In this document: positions 8,788-16,945 of the stretch, piece after piece
Position numbering within the stretch: position 1 is the first letter of the stretch
How the letters are laid out: every line of letters starts with the position of its first letter
Origin: Lachnospiraceae bacterium
Lineage (GTDB): Bacteria > Bacillota > Clostridia > Lachnospirales > Lachnospiraceae
Assembly (NCBI GenBank): GCA_910574285.1
Contig: CAJTAL010000001.1
Location: 244,834 to 308,833 of the forward strand
Length of the DNA stretch: 64,000 bases
Reading direction: 5' to 3'
Position numbers and translations under genes: made by a program
The notes under the pieces: generated by a model
Databases searched by the model: none
Seen by the model: the letters and a program-made list of their open reading frames with translations, nothing else
What the model was told of the DNA's origin: nothing

Positions 8788-9969
8788 CTATTTTACTTCT
8801 ATAATCTCCGCCGTCTCCAGCGCAGTCTTCATCAATTCATCGATCTTCTCGCTCAAATGCTCCTCCGACCTGCGGATTACCTCCACATTCGGCTTGGTTA
8901 CCGGATGCTTTGCCACAAAGATCGTACAGCAGTCTTCAAAAGGCTGGATAGACGTCTCATAAGTTCCGATCTTCTCCGCGATATTCACGATCTCCTGCTT
9001 GTCATATCCGATCACCGGCCTGTATACCGGAAGCGTACAGACGTCGTTGGTCGCGGCAAGGCTCTGCATGGTCTGGCTCGCCACCTGTCCGATACTTTCC
9101 CCCGTGATCAATCCCAGACATCCGTCCTTCTTCGCAAAATACTCTGCGATGCGCATCATATAGCGTCTCATAATGATCGTCAGCTCGTCATGCGGGCACT
9201 GGTCGTAGATATACAGTTGGATATCCGTAAAATTTACCACATGGAGTCTGACAGGCCCGGCATACCGGGACACGATCTTCGCAAGATCCACCACCTTCTG
9301 CTTCGCACGTTCGCTGGTATACGGCGGCGCGTGAAAATACGTTGCCTCGATACCTACCCCCCGCTTCGAGATCATATATCCCGCCACCGGGCTGTCGATT
9401 CCGCCGGACAGCAACAGCATGGCTTTTCCGTTCGTCCCCACCGGCATCCCGCCCGCCCCGGGAATAATCTGGGAATACACATATATCTCCCTGCGGATCT
9501 CTACATTCAACATAACGTCCGGATGATGTACGTCTACCTTCGTCTCCGGAAACGCGTCCAGGATCGCCTCTCCCAGATCGCAGTTGATCTCCATGGAGTT
9601 CTTCGGATAAGACTTTCTCGCGCGCCTGGCTTCCACCTTGAAAGTCAGATGCTTGTCCGGATATGCCTCGTCCATATAGGCAACTACATCCTTCTTAAGC
9701 TGATCGAATCCCTGATCCTCCATACGGACAACCGGGCAGATCCCCACGATTCCGAATACCCGGCTTAAACGTTCCACCGTATCGTCATAGTCATAATCCC
9801 CGCTACAGTCCACATAGATTCGGGCCTGGGACTTGTAGACGTCGAACTCTCCGTCCACGTCTTTCAGTGCGAACCGCACCTGCCTGACGAGCGCGTCTTC
9901 AAACAGGTAGCGGTTTTTTCCCTTTATTCCTATCTCGCCGTATTTTATCAAAAAAGTATGATATCTCAT
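8788..9969 (-). CDS. thiI: tRNA 4-thiouridine synthase ThiI
   Basis: Adenylates U8 of tRNA and transfers sulfur to make s4U8; it can also support thiazole synthesis. In 393 residues: N-terminal ferredoxin-like part, THUMP domain (about 60-165), and the PP-loop ATP pyrophosphatase motif LSGGIDS at 187-193. The C-terminal rhodanese domain of enteric ThiI is absent, as is usual in Firmicutes. The short form takes sulfur from a dedicated cysteine desulfurase, and one is encoded immediately upstream (19 bp gap). Confidence 0.95.
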   Translation of the reverse strand: MRYHTFLIKYGEIGIKGKNRYLFEDALVRQVRFALKDVDGEFDVYKSQARIYVDCSGDYDYDDTVERLSRVFGIVGICPVVRMEDQGFDQLKKDVVAYMDEAYPDKHLTFKVEARRARKSYPKNSMEINCDLGEAILDAFPETKVDVHHPDVMLNVEIRREIYVYSQIIPGAGGMPVGTNGKAMLLLSGGIDSPVAGYMISKRGVGIEATYFHAPPYTSERAKQKVVDLAKIVSRYAGPVRLHVVNFTDIQLYIYDQCPHDELTIIMRRYMMRIAEYFAKKDGCLGLITGESIGQVASQTMQSLAATNDVCTLPVYRPVIGYDKQEIVNIAEKIGTYETSIQPFEDCCTIFVAKHPVTKPNVEVIRRSEEHLSEKIDELMKTALETAEIIEVK

Positions 9970-9988
9970 CTTCTCTCTCCTAATTTCC

Positions 9989-11146
9989 TTAATGTCTGGT
10001 ATATTTACGAAGCCTTGGTACTATATTATAGAGGGTATCCAAAGTATAGTCAATCTCTTCCGGCGTTGTAAATTCCGACATACTGAACCTTAACGTCGCA
10101 TCCAGGAATTCCTGTCTCGCGCCGATGCCTTTCAGAACGCCGCTGACCTGTGGATGATTGGAGGCGCATGCCGAACCGGAGGATACATAGATTCCTTTTT
10201 CCTCCAGGGCATGCAGCAATACTTCGCTGCGGATACCCGCAAAGCCTACGCTGATGATATGCGGCGCCGACGTCTCGTCATACAGACCGTGAACCACCGT
10301 ATCCTCGATCTGCCCGACTCCGCGGATAAACCGCTGTTTCAGCCGCCGCATCTGTGCCACCTTCACATCCAGCCCCTGGTAGATCGTCTTTGCCGCCAGA
10401 GAAAGCCCGGCGATCCCCGGCACATTTTCCGTACCGGAACGGACGTTCTTCTGCTGTTCTCCGCCGAATACGATTGGTTTAATCTTCACGTCTTCACCGA
10501 TATACAAGACTCCTGTCCCCTTCGGTCCATGGATCTTATGACCGCTGACGGAACATAGATCCACCTTCAGTTTCTTCGGATAGATTCGGTATTTACCGAA
10601 TCCCTGCACCGCATCCACATGGAACAAGATGTCTTTATTGTAGGCTTTCACGATACTTGCCGCCTCCTGAATCGGCTGCACGGATCCCACCTCGTTATTC
10701 ACATACATGATCGACACCAGAATCGTCTCTTCACACAGCGCTTCCTTAAGAGCGTCAAGCTTCACTCTGCCATAACGGTCCACCGGGAGATACGTCACGC
10801 GGAATCCTTCCTCCTCCAGATGGCGCATCGTATTAATGATCGCCGGATGTTCAATGGCCGAAGTGATCAGGTGCTTTCCGGCCCGCTGATTTGCCCACGC
10901 GGCGCCCCTGAGCGCCAGATTATCACTCTCTGTCCCGCCGGATGTAAAGAAGATCTCTTTCTCCTTCACCTTCAAAAGCTTCCCAAATGTCTCTTTTGCT
11001 TCTTTTATATATCGTTCCGCTTCGACACCCTTGGCATGCATGGAGGATGGATTGCCGTAATCTTCGCACATCACCTTCTTCACCAGCTCGCCGACGCTGT
11101 CATACGCGCAGGTCGTAGCAGAATTATCCAAATACACTTCTCTCAT
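9989..11146 (-). CDS. Cysteine desulfurase (NifS/IscS type, ThiI partner)
   Basis: Pyridoxal-phosphate enzyme taking sulfur from L-cysteine as a persulfide. The PLP lysine is K204 in SGHKIHGPKG and the persulfide cysteine is C327 in SSGSACAS, placed in the long mobile loop of the class I (IscS/NifS) enzymes. Length 385 is normal. Because thiI follows 19 bp downstream, it is most likely the NifZ-type donor for s4U synthesis, although it could also serve Fe-S assembly. No iscU-like gene adjoins it. Confidence 0.93.
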   Translation of the reverse strand: MREVYLDNSATTCAYDSVGELVKKVMCEDYGNPSSMHAKGVEAERYIKEAKETFGKLLKVKEKEIFFTSGGTESDNLALRGAAWANQRAGKHLITSAIEHPAIINTMRHLEEEGFRVTYLPVDRYGRVKLDALKEALCEETILVSIMYVNNEVGSVQPIQEAASIVKAYNKDILFHVDAVQGFGKYRIYPKKLKVDLCSVSGHKIHGPKGTGVLYIGEDVKIKPIVFGGEQQKNVRSGTENVPGIAGLSLAAKTIYQGLDVKVAQMRRLKQRFIRGVGQIEDTVVHGLYDETSAPHIISVGFAGIRSEVLLHALEEKGIYVSSGSACASNHPQVSGVLKGIGARQEFLDATLRFSMSEFTTPEEIDYTLDTLYNIVPRLRKYTRH

Positions 11147-11219
11147 TGTTTCACTTCCTGATTCAATATTTTCTTATTACCAGAATATGTGGTTTCCCCG
11201 CAGAATGTCACTACATACC

Positions 11220-11957
11220 TTATGTCTCTAAATGGAACATCAGAACCGACAACGCCGTCAGACCGGCCGTCTCCGTTCTTAGTATCCGTCTGCCCAATGT
11301 GACCGCCCTGGCTCCGCATCCAAGGGCCTGCTCCACTTCTTCTTTCTCGAATCCGCCCTCCGGACCGATAAATACGGCAATCGACTGTCCCGGTTTAATT
11401 GCTTCTATGATCTTCCTCGTCTCCCGCATCCCCCGCTCCAGTTCGTATGGAATCAGTATCACATCCAGCTTCTTCGCCTGCGCCAGCGCCTCCTGATAGG
11501 AGATTACAGGAACCACCTCCGGGATATATCCGCGGCCCGCCTGCTTTGCGGCGCTGACGGCAATCTGCCGCCACCGTTCCGCCTTTTTTACCGCCTTCTT
11601 CTCATCCAGTTTCACAACGCAGCGGCTGGTACTTACAGGAATGATCTGATACACCCCTAACTCAACGGCTTTCTGTATGATCAGTTCCATCTTATCCTGC
11701 TTTGGCAATCCCTGAAACAGATAGATCCTGGAGGACAGCTCCGTATCCGACTGCATCCTCTCAAGAATCTTAAGAACCGCCCTGCCTTCCTCGTACCTCT
11801 CTACGGCGCAGCGATATTTAAGGTTATCGCCGTCGCTGACCGTCAGCTCCTCTTTATACCGCATCCGAAGTACATTCTTCATATGGTTTACATCAGATCC
11901 TTCTATATATATATCCGTTTCCCCCACCTGGGACGGTGTTACAAAAAAATGCTGCAT
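11220..11957 (-). CDS. rsmE: 16S rRNA (uracil1498-N3)-methyltransferase RsmE
   Basis: SPOUT-family methyltransferase that methylates U1498 in the decoding centre of 16S rRNA. The start is ATG 11957 (MQHFFVTPSQ), matching the N-terminus of the family; the reading frame continues upstream without homology. The protein has the N-terminal PUA-like part with HMKNVLRM and the C-terminal knot with FIGPEGGFEKEE and LGRRILRTETA, which binds S-adenosylmethionine. It follows prmA by about 110 bp and precedes the desulfurase by 73 bp, part of the translation-related gene run. Confidence 0.95.
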   Translation of the reverse strand: MQHFFVTPSQVGETDIYIEGSDVNHMKNVLRMRYKEELTVSDGDNLKYRCAVERYEEGRAVLKILERMQSDTELSSRIYLFQGLPKQDKMELIIQKAVELGVYQIIPVSTSRCVVKLDEKKAVKKAERWRQIAVSAAKQAGRGYIPEVVPVISYQEALAQAKKLDVILIPYELERGMRETRKIIEAIKPGQSIAVFIGPEGGFEKEEVEQALGCGARAVTLGRRILRTETAGLTALSVLMFHLET

Positions 11958-12065
11958 CTCTCGCTCCTGCTTCTTATTATTTCCCTGTCGGACTGTCTGT
12001 CTGACTGTCTGAAATCCGCTGCGTCCCTTCATTCTTACTGTACTGTCTGAAATCCGCAGCCTTCC

Positions 12066-13019
12066 TTAATTCTTTCTTGCAGTCACAGATACCCACTCGC
12101 CCTGATGATTGATCTCTAAGACTTCAAGCCCGGCGGCTCTTACTGCCTCCGCGACGGCGGTCTCCTTATCGTCTATAATCCCGCTGGTGATATAGATTCC
12201 GCCCTTTTTCATCTGACGGACGATAACCGGCGTCAGAGGGATCAGTACGTCCGCCAGTATATTTGCCGCAACGATATCATACTTCTCATACCCTGCCGCA
12301 TCCTGCACCGCCTTATCGTCGATAATATTTCCGATCATAACCTCATACTGATCCTTCTTGATTCCGTTGACTTCCATATTTTCATGAGTCGCGTCGATGG
12401 CGCAGGGATCTAAGTCCGTCCCCACAGAATACCCCGCTCCAAACTTTAACGCCAGCATACCCAGAATTCCGCTGCCGCATCCCACATCCAGAATCTGCGC
12501 GCCCTCCGTCACATATTTTTTCAACTGACGGATACATAGCTGCGTCGTCTCATGCATCCCTGTCCCGAACGCCGTCCCCGGATCGATATGGATAACCATC
12601 TTGTCCTCGTCCTTCGCCTCCACCTTCTCCCAGGACGGAATCACCAGAATATCATCGATATAGAACTGATGAAAATACTGCTTCCAGTTATTCACCCAGT
12701 CGATATCCTCTGTCTGGGATTCTTCGATGGTACAATCCCCGACATTCAGATAGGCGCGCATCTCCTCCAGCTCTTTCCTGACCTGCAAAAGAATCGTTCC
12801 CTTATCCTCTTCCTCCTCCAGATAGAAAGTAAGATAGGCCTTCCCGTCGTCCTCCGGGATATCCGGAAGGATATCCACGAACATCTGCTCCTTGTCCTCC
12901 TTCGTGAGAGGAACCTTATCCTCGATCTGCACTCCCTGTATCCCCAGGTCCATCAGCATACTGCTGACGATATCCTCGGCCTCCGCCGTCGTCGTAAGCC
13001 GAAATTGATTCCATTTCAT
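12066..13019 (-). CDS. prmA: Ribosomal protein L11 methyltransferase PrmA
   Basis: S-adenosylmethionine-dependent methylation of ribosomal protein L11. I place the start at ATG 13019 (MKWNQF), behind GAGAGG; the reading frame extends 28 codons further but overlaps the adenosine deaminase end. The SAM motif is ILDVGCGSGILGMLALKFGA, preceded by DPGTAFGTGMHETT, which is diagnostic for PrmA, and followed by NILADVLIPL. The predicted protein has 317 residues, normal for the family. prmA next to rsmE is a very widespread Firmicutes pairing. Confidence 0.95.
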   Translation of the reverse strand: MKWNQFRLTTTAEAEDIVSSMLMDLGIQGVQIEDKVPLTKEDKEQMFVDILPDIPEDDGKAYLTFYLEEEEDKGTILLQVRKELEEMRAYLNVGDCTIEESQTEDIDWVNNWKQYFHQFYIDDILVIPSWEKVEAKDEDKMVIHIDPGTAFGTGMHETTQLCIRQLKKYVTEGAQILDVGCGSGILGMLALKFGAGYSVGTDLDPCAIDATHENMEVNGIKKDQYEVMIGNIIDDKAVQDAAGYEKYDIVAANILADVLIPLTPVIVRQMKKGGIYITSGIIDDKETAVAEAVRAAGLEVLEINHQGEWVSVTARKN

Positions 13020-13032
13020 AACCTCTCTCCTC

Positions 13033-14025
13033 TCATTCACACCTAAATACCGCTTCTTCGGCATTCTTCCGTAATTGGCATGCCTCCTCTTCCGTAAGGG
13101 CATATTCCCGGAAAAGCAGGCCGAACTCCCTGCCCACCCAGGTATCGGACACCGTCATATTATCACTGTTAACCGTCGCCTTGATTCCTCGTCTCAGATA
13201 TTCCCGGAGCGGATAATCCGAGAGCCTCTTAACTGCTTTCGTCTGCAGGTTACTTGTAGGGCACATCTCAAGAATGGTTCCTCTCCCGGCCAGTTCTTCC
13301 ATGAGCTCCCCGTCCTCAATTGCCCGTACGCCGTGACCGATCCGCGCCGCGCCGAACTTAAGCGCTGCCCGGATACTTTCCGGTCCGTCCGCCTCCCCGG
13401 CATGGATGGTAAAGGGCACGCCAAGGCTTCCGGCAAGCGTGAATTCCTCTTCAAAATCTCTGGTAGGATATAAGCCCTCCGCGCCGGCAAGATCCGCCGC
13501 CGCGACTCCTTTCCCAAGATATTTTGCCGCCGTCCGGACTGTCTCCATATTCGCCGCATGAGTCCTGTCCCCTCTCATACAGCACAGGATCGCCCTGATA
13601 CCGATTCCTCCCCGGCTCTCTTCCTCCGCCTGCCGAAATCCCGTGAGCGCCGCCTGTACCGCCTCTGTCTGGGTAAGTCCCTTCTCCCCGTGAAGCTGCG
13701 GCGCAAAGCGAACTTCCGCGTATTCAAGCCCTCTCTTTTCCAGCTCCTTCCCCAGATCGTAAGCCGCAATTCTCAGATTCTCCGCCGTCTGAAGAACCGC
13801 AAGAGGAAGCTCAAAGCACTTCAGATATTCGTTCAGACTCTCACAGTCAATCCGTGCCGTCAGATACGGACGCAGCCCTTCTGCCGTATCTGACGGAAGC
13901 CCTATATGGTCTTTCCCTGCAAGCTTCAGGATCGTCTCCGCCGGCAGCGAACCGTCCAGGTGAAGATGAAGGTCTATCTTCCCAAAATCCTCCATATATC
14001 CGTCACGATCAGCCAGATTACTCAT
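13033..14025 (-). CDS. add: Adenosine deaminase
   Basis: Zinc amidohydrolase that turns adenosine to inosine in purine salvage. Zinc and catalytic motifs: HLHLDGS near the N-terminus, HAGE with the catalytic Glu, RIGHGV, and NSDNMTVS carrying the last Asp. I use ATG 14025, which overlaps the stop of the upstream arsC-like gene as ATGA and has GGAG 8 bp upstream; ATG 14040 is an alternative that adds five residues. The gene ends 14 bp before prmA. Confidence 0.92.
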   Translation of the reverse strand: MSNLADRDGYMEDFGKIDLHLHLDGSLPAETILKLAGKDHIGLPSDTAEGLRPYLTARIDCESLNEYLKCFELPLAVLQTAENLRIAAYDLGKELEKRGLEYAEVRFAPQLHGEKGLTQTEAVQAALTGFRQAEEESRGGIGIRAILCCMRGDRTHAANMETVRTAAKYLGKGVAAADLAGAEGLYPTRDFEEEFTLAGSLGVPFTIHAGEADGPESIRAALKFGAARIGHGVRAIEDGELMEELAGRGTILEMCPTSNLQTKAVKRLSDYPLREYLRRGIKATVNSDNMTVSDTWVGREFGLLFREYALTEEEACQLRKNAEEAVFRCE

Positions 14026-14369
14026 AGGATCTTCTCCCATTCCTTCTCCCGGAACCCGGTCAGCACCGCAGTATCCGTCACCAGAATCGGCCGCTTCACC
14101 AACATACCGTCCGACGCCAGCAGTTCATACTGCTCTTCTTCCGTCATATCCGGCAACTTATCCTTAAGCTGCATCTCCCGGTATATCATACCGCTGGTGT
14201 TAAAGAATTTCTTAAGAGGCGCCCCGCTTTTTTGGTGCCAGCTCTTAAGTTCTTCCTTCGTGGGATTCTGAAGTTTGATATCTCTTTCTTCAAATTCGGC
14301 CTCCTTCTCCTGAAGCCATTTCTTAGCTTTCTGGCATGTACTGCATTTTGGATAATGAACCAACAACAT
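14022..14369 (-). CDS. ArsC/Spx-family protein
   Basis: Thioredoxin-fold protein of 115 residues with CSTC (C-x2-C) near the N-terminus (PKCSTCQKAKKWL), the later motif KRPILV, and length typical of the ArsC/YffB/Spx group. The start at 14369 is supported by AAAGGAG 8 bp upstream. Spx proteins bind RNA polymerase and respond to thiol stress; YffB/ArsC-like proteins act as glutathione- or thiol-linked reductases. The sequence alone does not choose between these, and there is no arsenic gene nearby. Its stop overlaps the start of add, so the two are probably translationally coupled. Confidence 0.85.
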   Translation of the reverse strand: MLLVHYPKCSTCQKAKKWLQEKEAEFEERDIKLQNPTKEELKSWHQKSGAPLKKFFNTSGMIYREMQLKDKLPDMTEEEQYELLASDGMLVKRPILVTDTAVLTGFREKEWEKIL

Positions 14370-14462
14370 ATCATATTCTCCTTTCTTCATCATGGCTCCT
14401 TACAGTCATGATTCTCCCTTGCCTACATGGATTTCTCCACATGGAACTGATCATTACCGGGA

Positions 14463-15053
14463 CTAATAATACCCTCTCCACATGTTCATATACATGTGAA
14501 GGTTCGTCCATATATGAAGCCAGATAATCCTGCCTGCCCTCTCCCCGCCGGGGTCGTCCGCCGCCGCCGTCACATAGCGGCCGACATTCTTTCTGGCATA
14601 ATGATCCGCTTTCCTTAAGTGCCATCCGCTGGTTACCACGACACAATCCTTGAAACCGCAGTTTCGCATCATCCTGCCGGAATACAGCATGTTATGATAA
14701 GTACTGACCGCCTGCTTCTCCTCCAGAATATATTCCTCCGGCACCCCCAGTTCCTTTGCGTATCTTTTCATAACCTCTGCCTCCACATGGTGATTATATA
14801 CGCCGGCGCCTGACATAATCAGATATTGTACTTTTCTCTCTTTCCACAATTCTACAGCCTTTTCTACCCTCGTCTTCAGAATCTCCGAAGGCTGTCCGTC
14901 ATCCTCCGCCCGGCAGCCACAGACGACGACGCAGTCATATTTATCCTGTTCCCACCGCACCTTCGGCCTGCGGAACATGACGCAGAACAGCAGAATATTC
15001 GCTCCTGCAAAGCCTGCCGTCATCCATCCTATCTTACTGAATATACTCTTCAT
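14463..15053 (-). CDS. DUF218 (YdcF/SanA-like) membrane-anchored protein
   Basis: A 196-residue protein with one N-terminal membrane segment (about residues 7-27) and a DUF218 domain: YDCVVVCGCRAEDDGQPS, LIMSGAG, and VVTSGWHLRKA. The family includes SanA and ElyC, tied to envelope integrity in enterobacteria; enzymatic activity is not settled. The C-terminus ends in an aromatic, Met-rich tail (MYMNMWRGYY). It heads the run leading to arsC-like, add, prmA and rsmE, separated from the former by 93 bp. Confidence 0.85.
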   Translation of the reverse strand: MKSIFSKIGWMTAGFAGANILLFCVMFRRPKVRWEQDKYDCVVVCGCRAEDDGQPSEILKTRVEKAVELWKERKVQYLIMSGAGVYNHHVEAEVMKRYAKELGVPEEYILEEKQAVSTYHNMLYSGRMMRNCGFKDCVVVTSGWHLRKADHYARKNVGRYVTAAADDPGGERAGRIIWLHIWTNLHMYMNMWRGYY

Positions 15054-15134
15054 CTGTCCTACCTCGTCCGTTGTCGTAGTTCTTTTGTCATTTTACACTC
15101 TTTCTATTCACAATGCAAGAACCTGTTCAGTTTA

Positions 15135-15176
15135 AAAAAAGCAAAAAGGAAACACCTGCCACTACTGACAGATGTC
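15135..15176 (-). terminator. Terminator after the RelB/RelE-type module
   Basis: ACATCTG and CAGGTGT (one G-T pair) form a stem, followed on minus by TTTCCTTTTTGCTTTTTTT. Confidence 0.75.
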
Positions 15177-15178
15177 TT

Positions 15179-15460
15179 CTACTTTTTGAATAGTTCTGAG
15201 TGTGTTCCAAGCCTATAAAGCATCAAAACCAATACATTGTTCTGAATCTCATAAATAAGAAGCCAGTTCGGTTCAATGTGACATTCGCGAGTGCCTTTAT
15301 AATTGCCTGTAAGATCATGATCTCTGTATTTTGCATCCAGCGTACCGCCGTTCGCCAGAATGTCAATTACCTCAAACAGCTTATTAAGATTCTTGTTTTG
15401 CTTTTTTGCAAGCTTCAAGTCCTTTTTAAACTGATTGGTAAACTGTACATCATATCTCAT
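15179..15460 (-). CDS. RelE/ParE-superfamily toxin (YafQ-like)
   Basis: A 93-residue basic protein matching YafQ-type type II toxins: MRYDVQFTNQFKKDLKLAKK at the start, DHDLTGNYKGTRECHIEPNW in the middle, and a C-terminal VLVLMLYRLGTHSELF. YafQ enzymes cleave mRNA on the ribosome at AAA codons; the C-terminal catalytic histidine is present in THSELF. The start overlaps the antitoxin stop by 4 bp (ATGA), the usual coupling of such pairs. Confidence 0.9.
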   Translation of the reverse strand: MRYDVQFTNQFKKDLKLAKKQNKNLNKLFEVIDILANGGTLDAKYRDHDLTGNYKGTRECHIEPNWLLIYEIQNNVLVLMLYRLGTHSELFKK

Positions 15461-15765
15461 ACTTCAAGTGCCGCCTTAAGAGCATCCATATTGGAATATC
15501 TCGGAGCAGAAGGATCAGCCATAAGCTTTCTGCCCTCTTCGATCGCAGCCGCTGTAGTTTCATTCGGTACATCCAATTTCAAATCAAAAGGAATACCATG
15601 CTCACGGATAGCGGTTCTCAGGAACATATTTACAGCAGTTGTCATATTCAAGCCAAGTTCATTGAAGATTTCCTCTGCCTGGTCTTTAATCGCCTTATCT
15701 ATTCGGATATTCAAATTTGTTGTTGCCATACAGAACGTCGAGTAGATTATATCTCGACTTTTCAC
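15457..15765 (-). CDS. RelB/DinJ-family antitoxin
   Basis: Ribbon-helix-helix antitoxin. The domain begins at ATTNLNIRIDKAIKDQAE, and EIFNELGLNMTTAVNMFL is the second half of the RHH fold. The start is ambiguous: GTG 15765 has a strong GGAGGAAAGGAA site, adding 12 residues, whereas ATG 15729 matches the family N-terminus but has no ribosome binding site. The first 12 codons contain an inverted repeat (15737-15758) that may be the operator or a 5' hairpin. It would neutralise the downstream YafQ-like toxin and repress its own promoter. Confidence 0.88.
   Translation of the reverse strand: MKSRDIIYSTFCMATTNLNIRIDKAIKDQAEEIFNELGLNMTTAVNMFLRTAIREHGIPFDLKLDVPNETTAAAIEEGRKLMADPSAPRYSNMDALKAALEV
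15737..15758. promoter_or_regulatory. Inverted repeat at the 5' end of the antitoxin gene
   Basis: GTCGAG and CTCGAC separated by 10 bp of AT-rich sequence, lying between the GTG and ATG candidate starts. It could be the binding site of the RHH antitoxin or an mRNA stem-loop affecting start choice. Confidence 0.45.
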
Positions 15766-15819
15766 TTCCTTTCCTCCATATATTCGGCACTTAACTGGTG
15801 CATACCTTCATTTAAATAT

Positions 15820-15848
15820 ATCATACTCAAAAATTTGTCTTTCGTCAA
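15820..15848 (-). promoter_or_regulatory. Promoter of the RelB/RelE-type module
   Basis: TTGACG (15843-15848) and TATGAT (15820-15825) on minus with a 17-bp spacer. Confidence 0.6.
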
Positions 15849-16003
15849 CACATTGTCATTATATTGAATACCACAAGCCTCCTGATTTTACAATCCAAAG
15901 CCGGATATCCTTCCAATCCAATCTGCGTAAGCACTCCTATTGAATGCATGTTCTCCATAAAACGTTCATATACATATTGTAACAAATCTCATATGGAGCA
16001 CCT

Positions 16004-16855
16004 ATGCCATTCAACAAAAAATATATCAAAACAATCGGTATCCTCCTTCTCTTCATCCTGTCTTATCTCGGAGGATACCTGCTCGCCGCCCGTTTTCCCC
16101 AGACCGAATCCAAATCCTCGGCTGCAGGCACAGCCTCTTCCTCAATGATCATGCCGGCGGCGGATAATTGGGGACTCAGCTTCCAGGAAGAAGGGAAATC
16201 ACCAGTCGGCAACGCCACCTTCGACGAATTAAAAGCATATAATGCCTACTATGCAGAAGATACGGAGGAAAAAGTATTGTACCTCACCTTCGACTGCGGT
16301 TACGAGAACGGCAATACGGAACCTATCCTTGATGCCCTGAAGAAACATAAGGCGCCCGCCACATTCTTCGTGGTCGGCAACTTTATTTCCACAAGCCCTG
16401 ATCTCGTAAAGCGTATGCATGAAGAAGGGCATACCGTCGGGAACCATACTTACCACCATCCGGACATGTCGCAGATCTCTACAAAAGAAGCTTTCGCAAA
16501 GGAATTAGGAGATGTAGAAGAACTCTATCAGGAAATTACCGGTAAGACCATGACGAAATACTACCGTCCTCCCCAGGGAAAATATAGTACCGATAATCTT
16601 CAGATGGCAAAGGATATGGGATACCATACCTTCTTCTGGAGCCTTGCCTACGTTGACTGGTATCAGGACGATCAGCCCACTCATGAAGAAGCCTTCGATA
16701 AGCTGCTTGGACGCATTCATCCCGGCGCTATCGTACTTCTTCACAGCACCTCCTCTACAAACGCCGAGATTTTGGATGAATTGCTGGGGAAATGGGAGGA
16801 TATGGGGTATACTTTCCACTCTCTGGATGAACTGACAGAAAAGACAGATTCCTGA
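16004..16855 (+). CDS. pdaA: PdaA-type polysaccharide deacetylase (sporulation delta-lactam pathway)
   Basis: A secreted or membrane-anchored deacetylase of 283 residues: N-terminal transmembrane segment (about 8-28) and a NodB domain. The metal motif is TFDCGYENGNT (D97), typical of PdaA, which has this YENG variant in place of the usual TFDDG; H148 and H152 in HTYHHPD complete the metal site; RPPQGKYS and LLHSTS are later motifs. In Bacillus PdaA removes the N-acetyl group from muramic acid so that muramic-delta-lactam of the spore cortex can form. Presence supports a spore former. The gene stands alone, divergent from the toxin-antitoxin pair. Confidence 0.9.
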   Translation: MPFNKKYIKTIGILLLFILSYLGGYLLAARFPQTESKSSAAGTASSSMIMPAADNWGLSFQEEGKSPVGNATFDELKAYNAYYAEDTEEKVLYLTFDCGYENGNTEPILDALKKHKAPATFFVVGNFISTSPDLVKRMHEEGHTVGNHTYHHPDMSQISTKEAFAKELGDVEELYQEITGKTMTKYYRPPQGKYSTDNLQMAKDMGYHTFFWSLAYVDWYQDDQPTHEEAFDKLLGRIHPGAIVLLHSTSSTNAEILDELLGKWEDMGYTFHSLDELTEKTDS

Positions 16856-16902
16856 TGCGCCCCGGCGTTTGGCCTCCTGTTCATGTATATTGAGAAATGG
16901 CG

Positions 16903-16933
16903 AAAAAGGCGGGGCAGTACACGCCGTCCCGCC
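16903..16933 (-). terminator. Terminator downstream of the FtsX-type permease
   Basis: GGCGGG and CCCGCC (16908-16913, 16928-16933) with a T run on the minus side at 16903-16907. It starts 13 bp after the permease stop codon. Confidence 0.8.
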
Positions 16934-16945
16934 GATTTCATATGG

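Noticed and set aside
15950..15990. Sigma-G type promoter before pdaA (GCATG and CATATA)
   Set aside because: Spacing and -10 match are poor; expected from biology but not supported by the bases.
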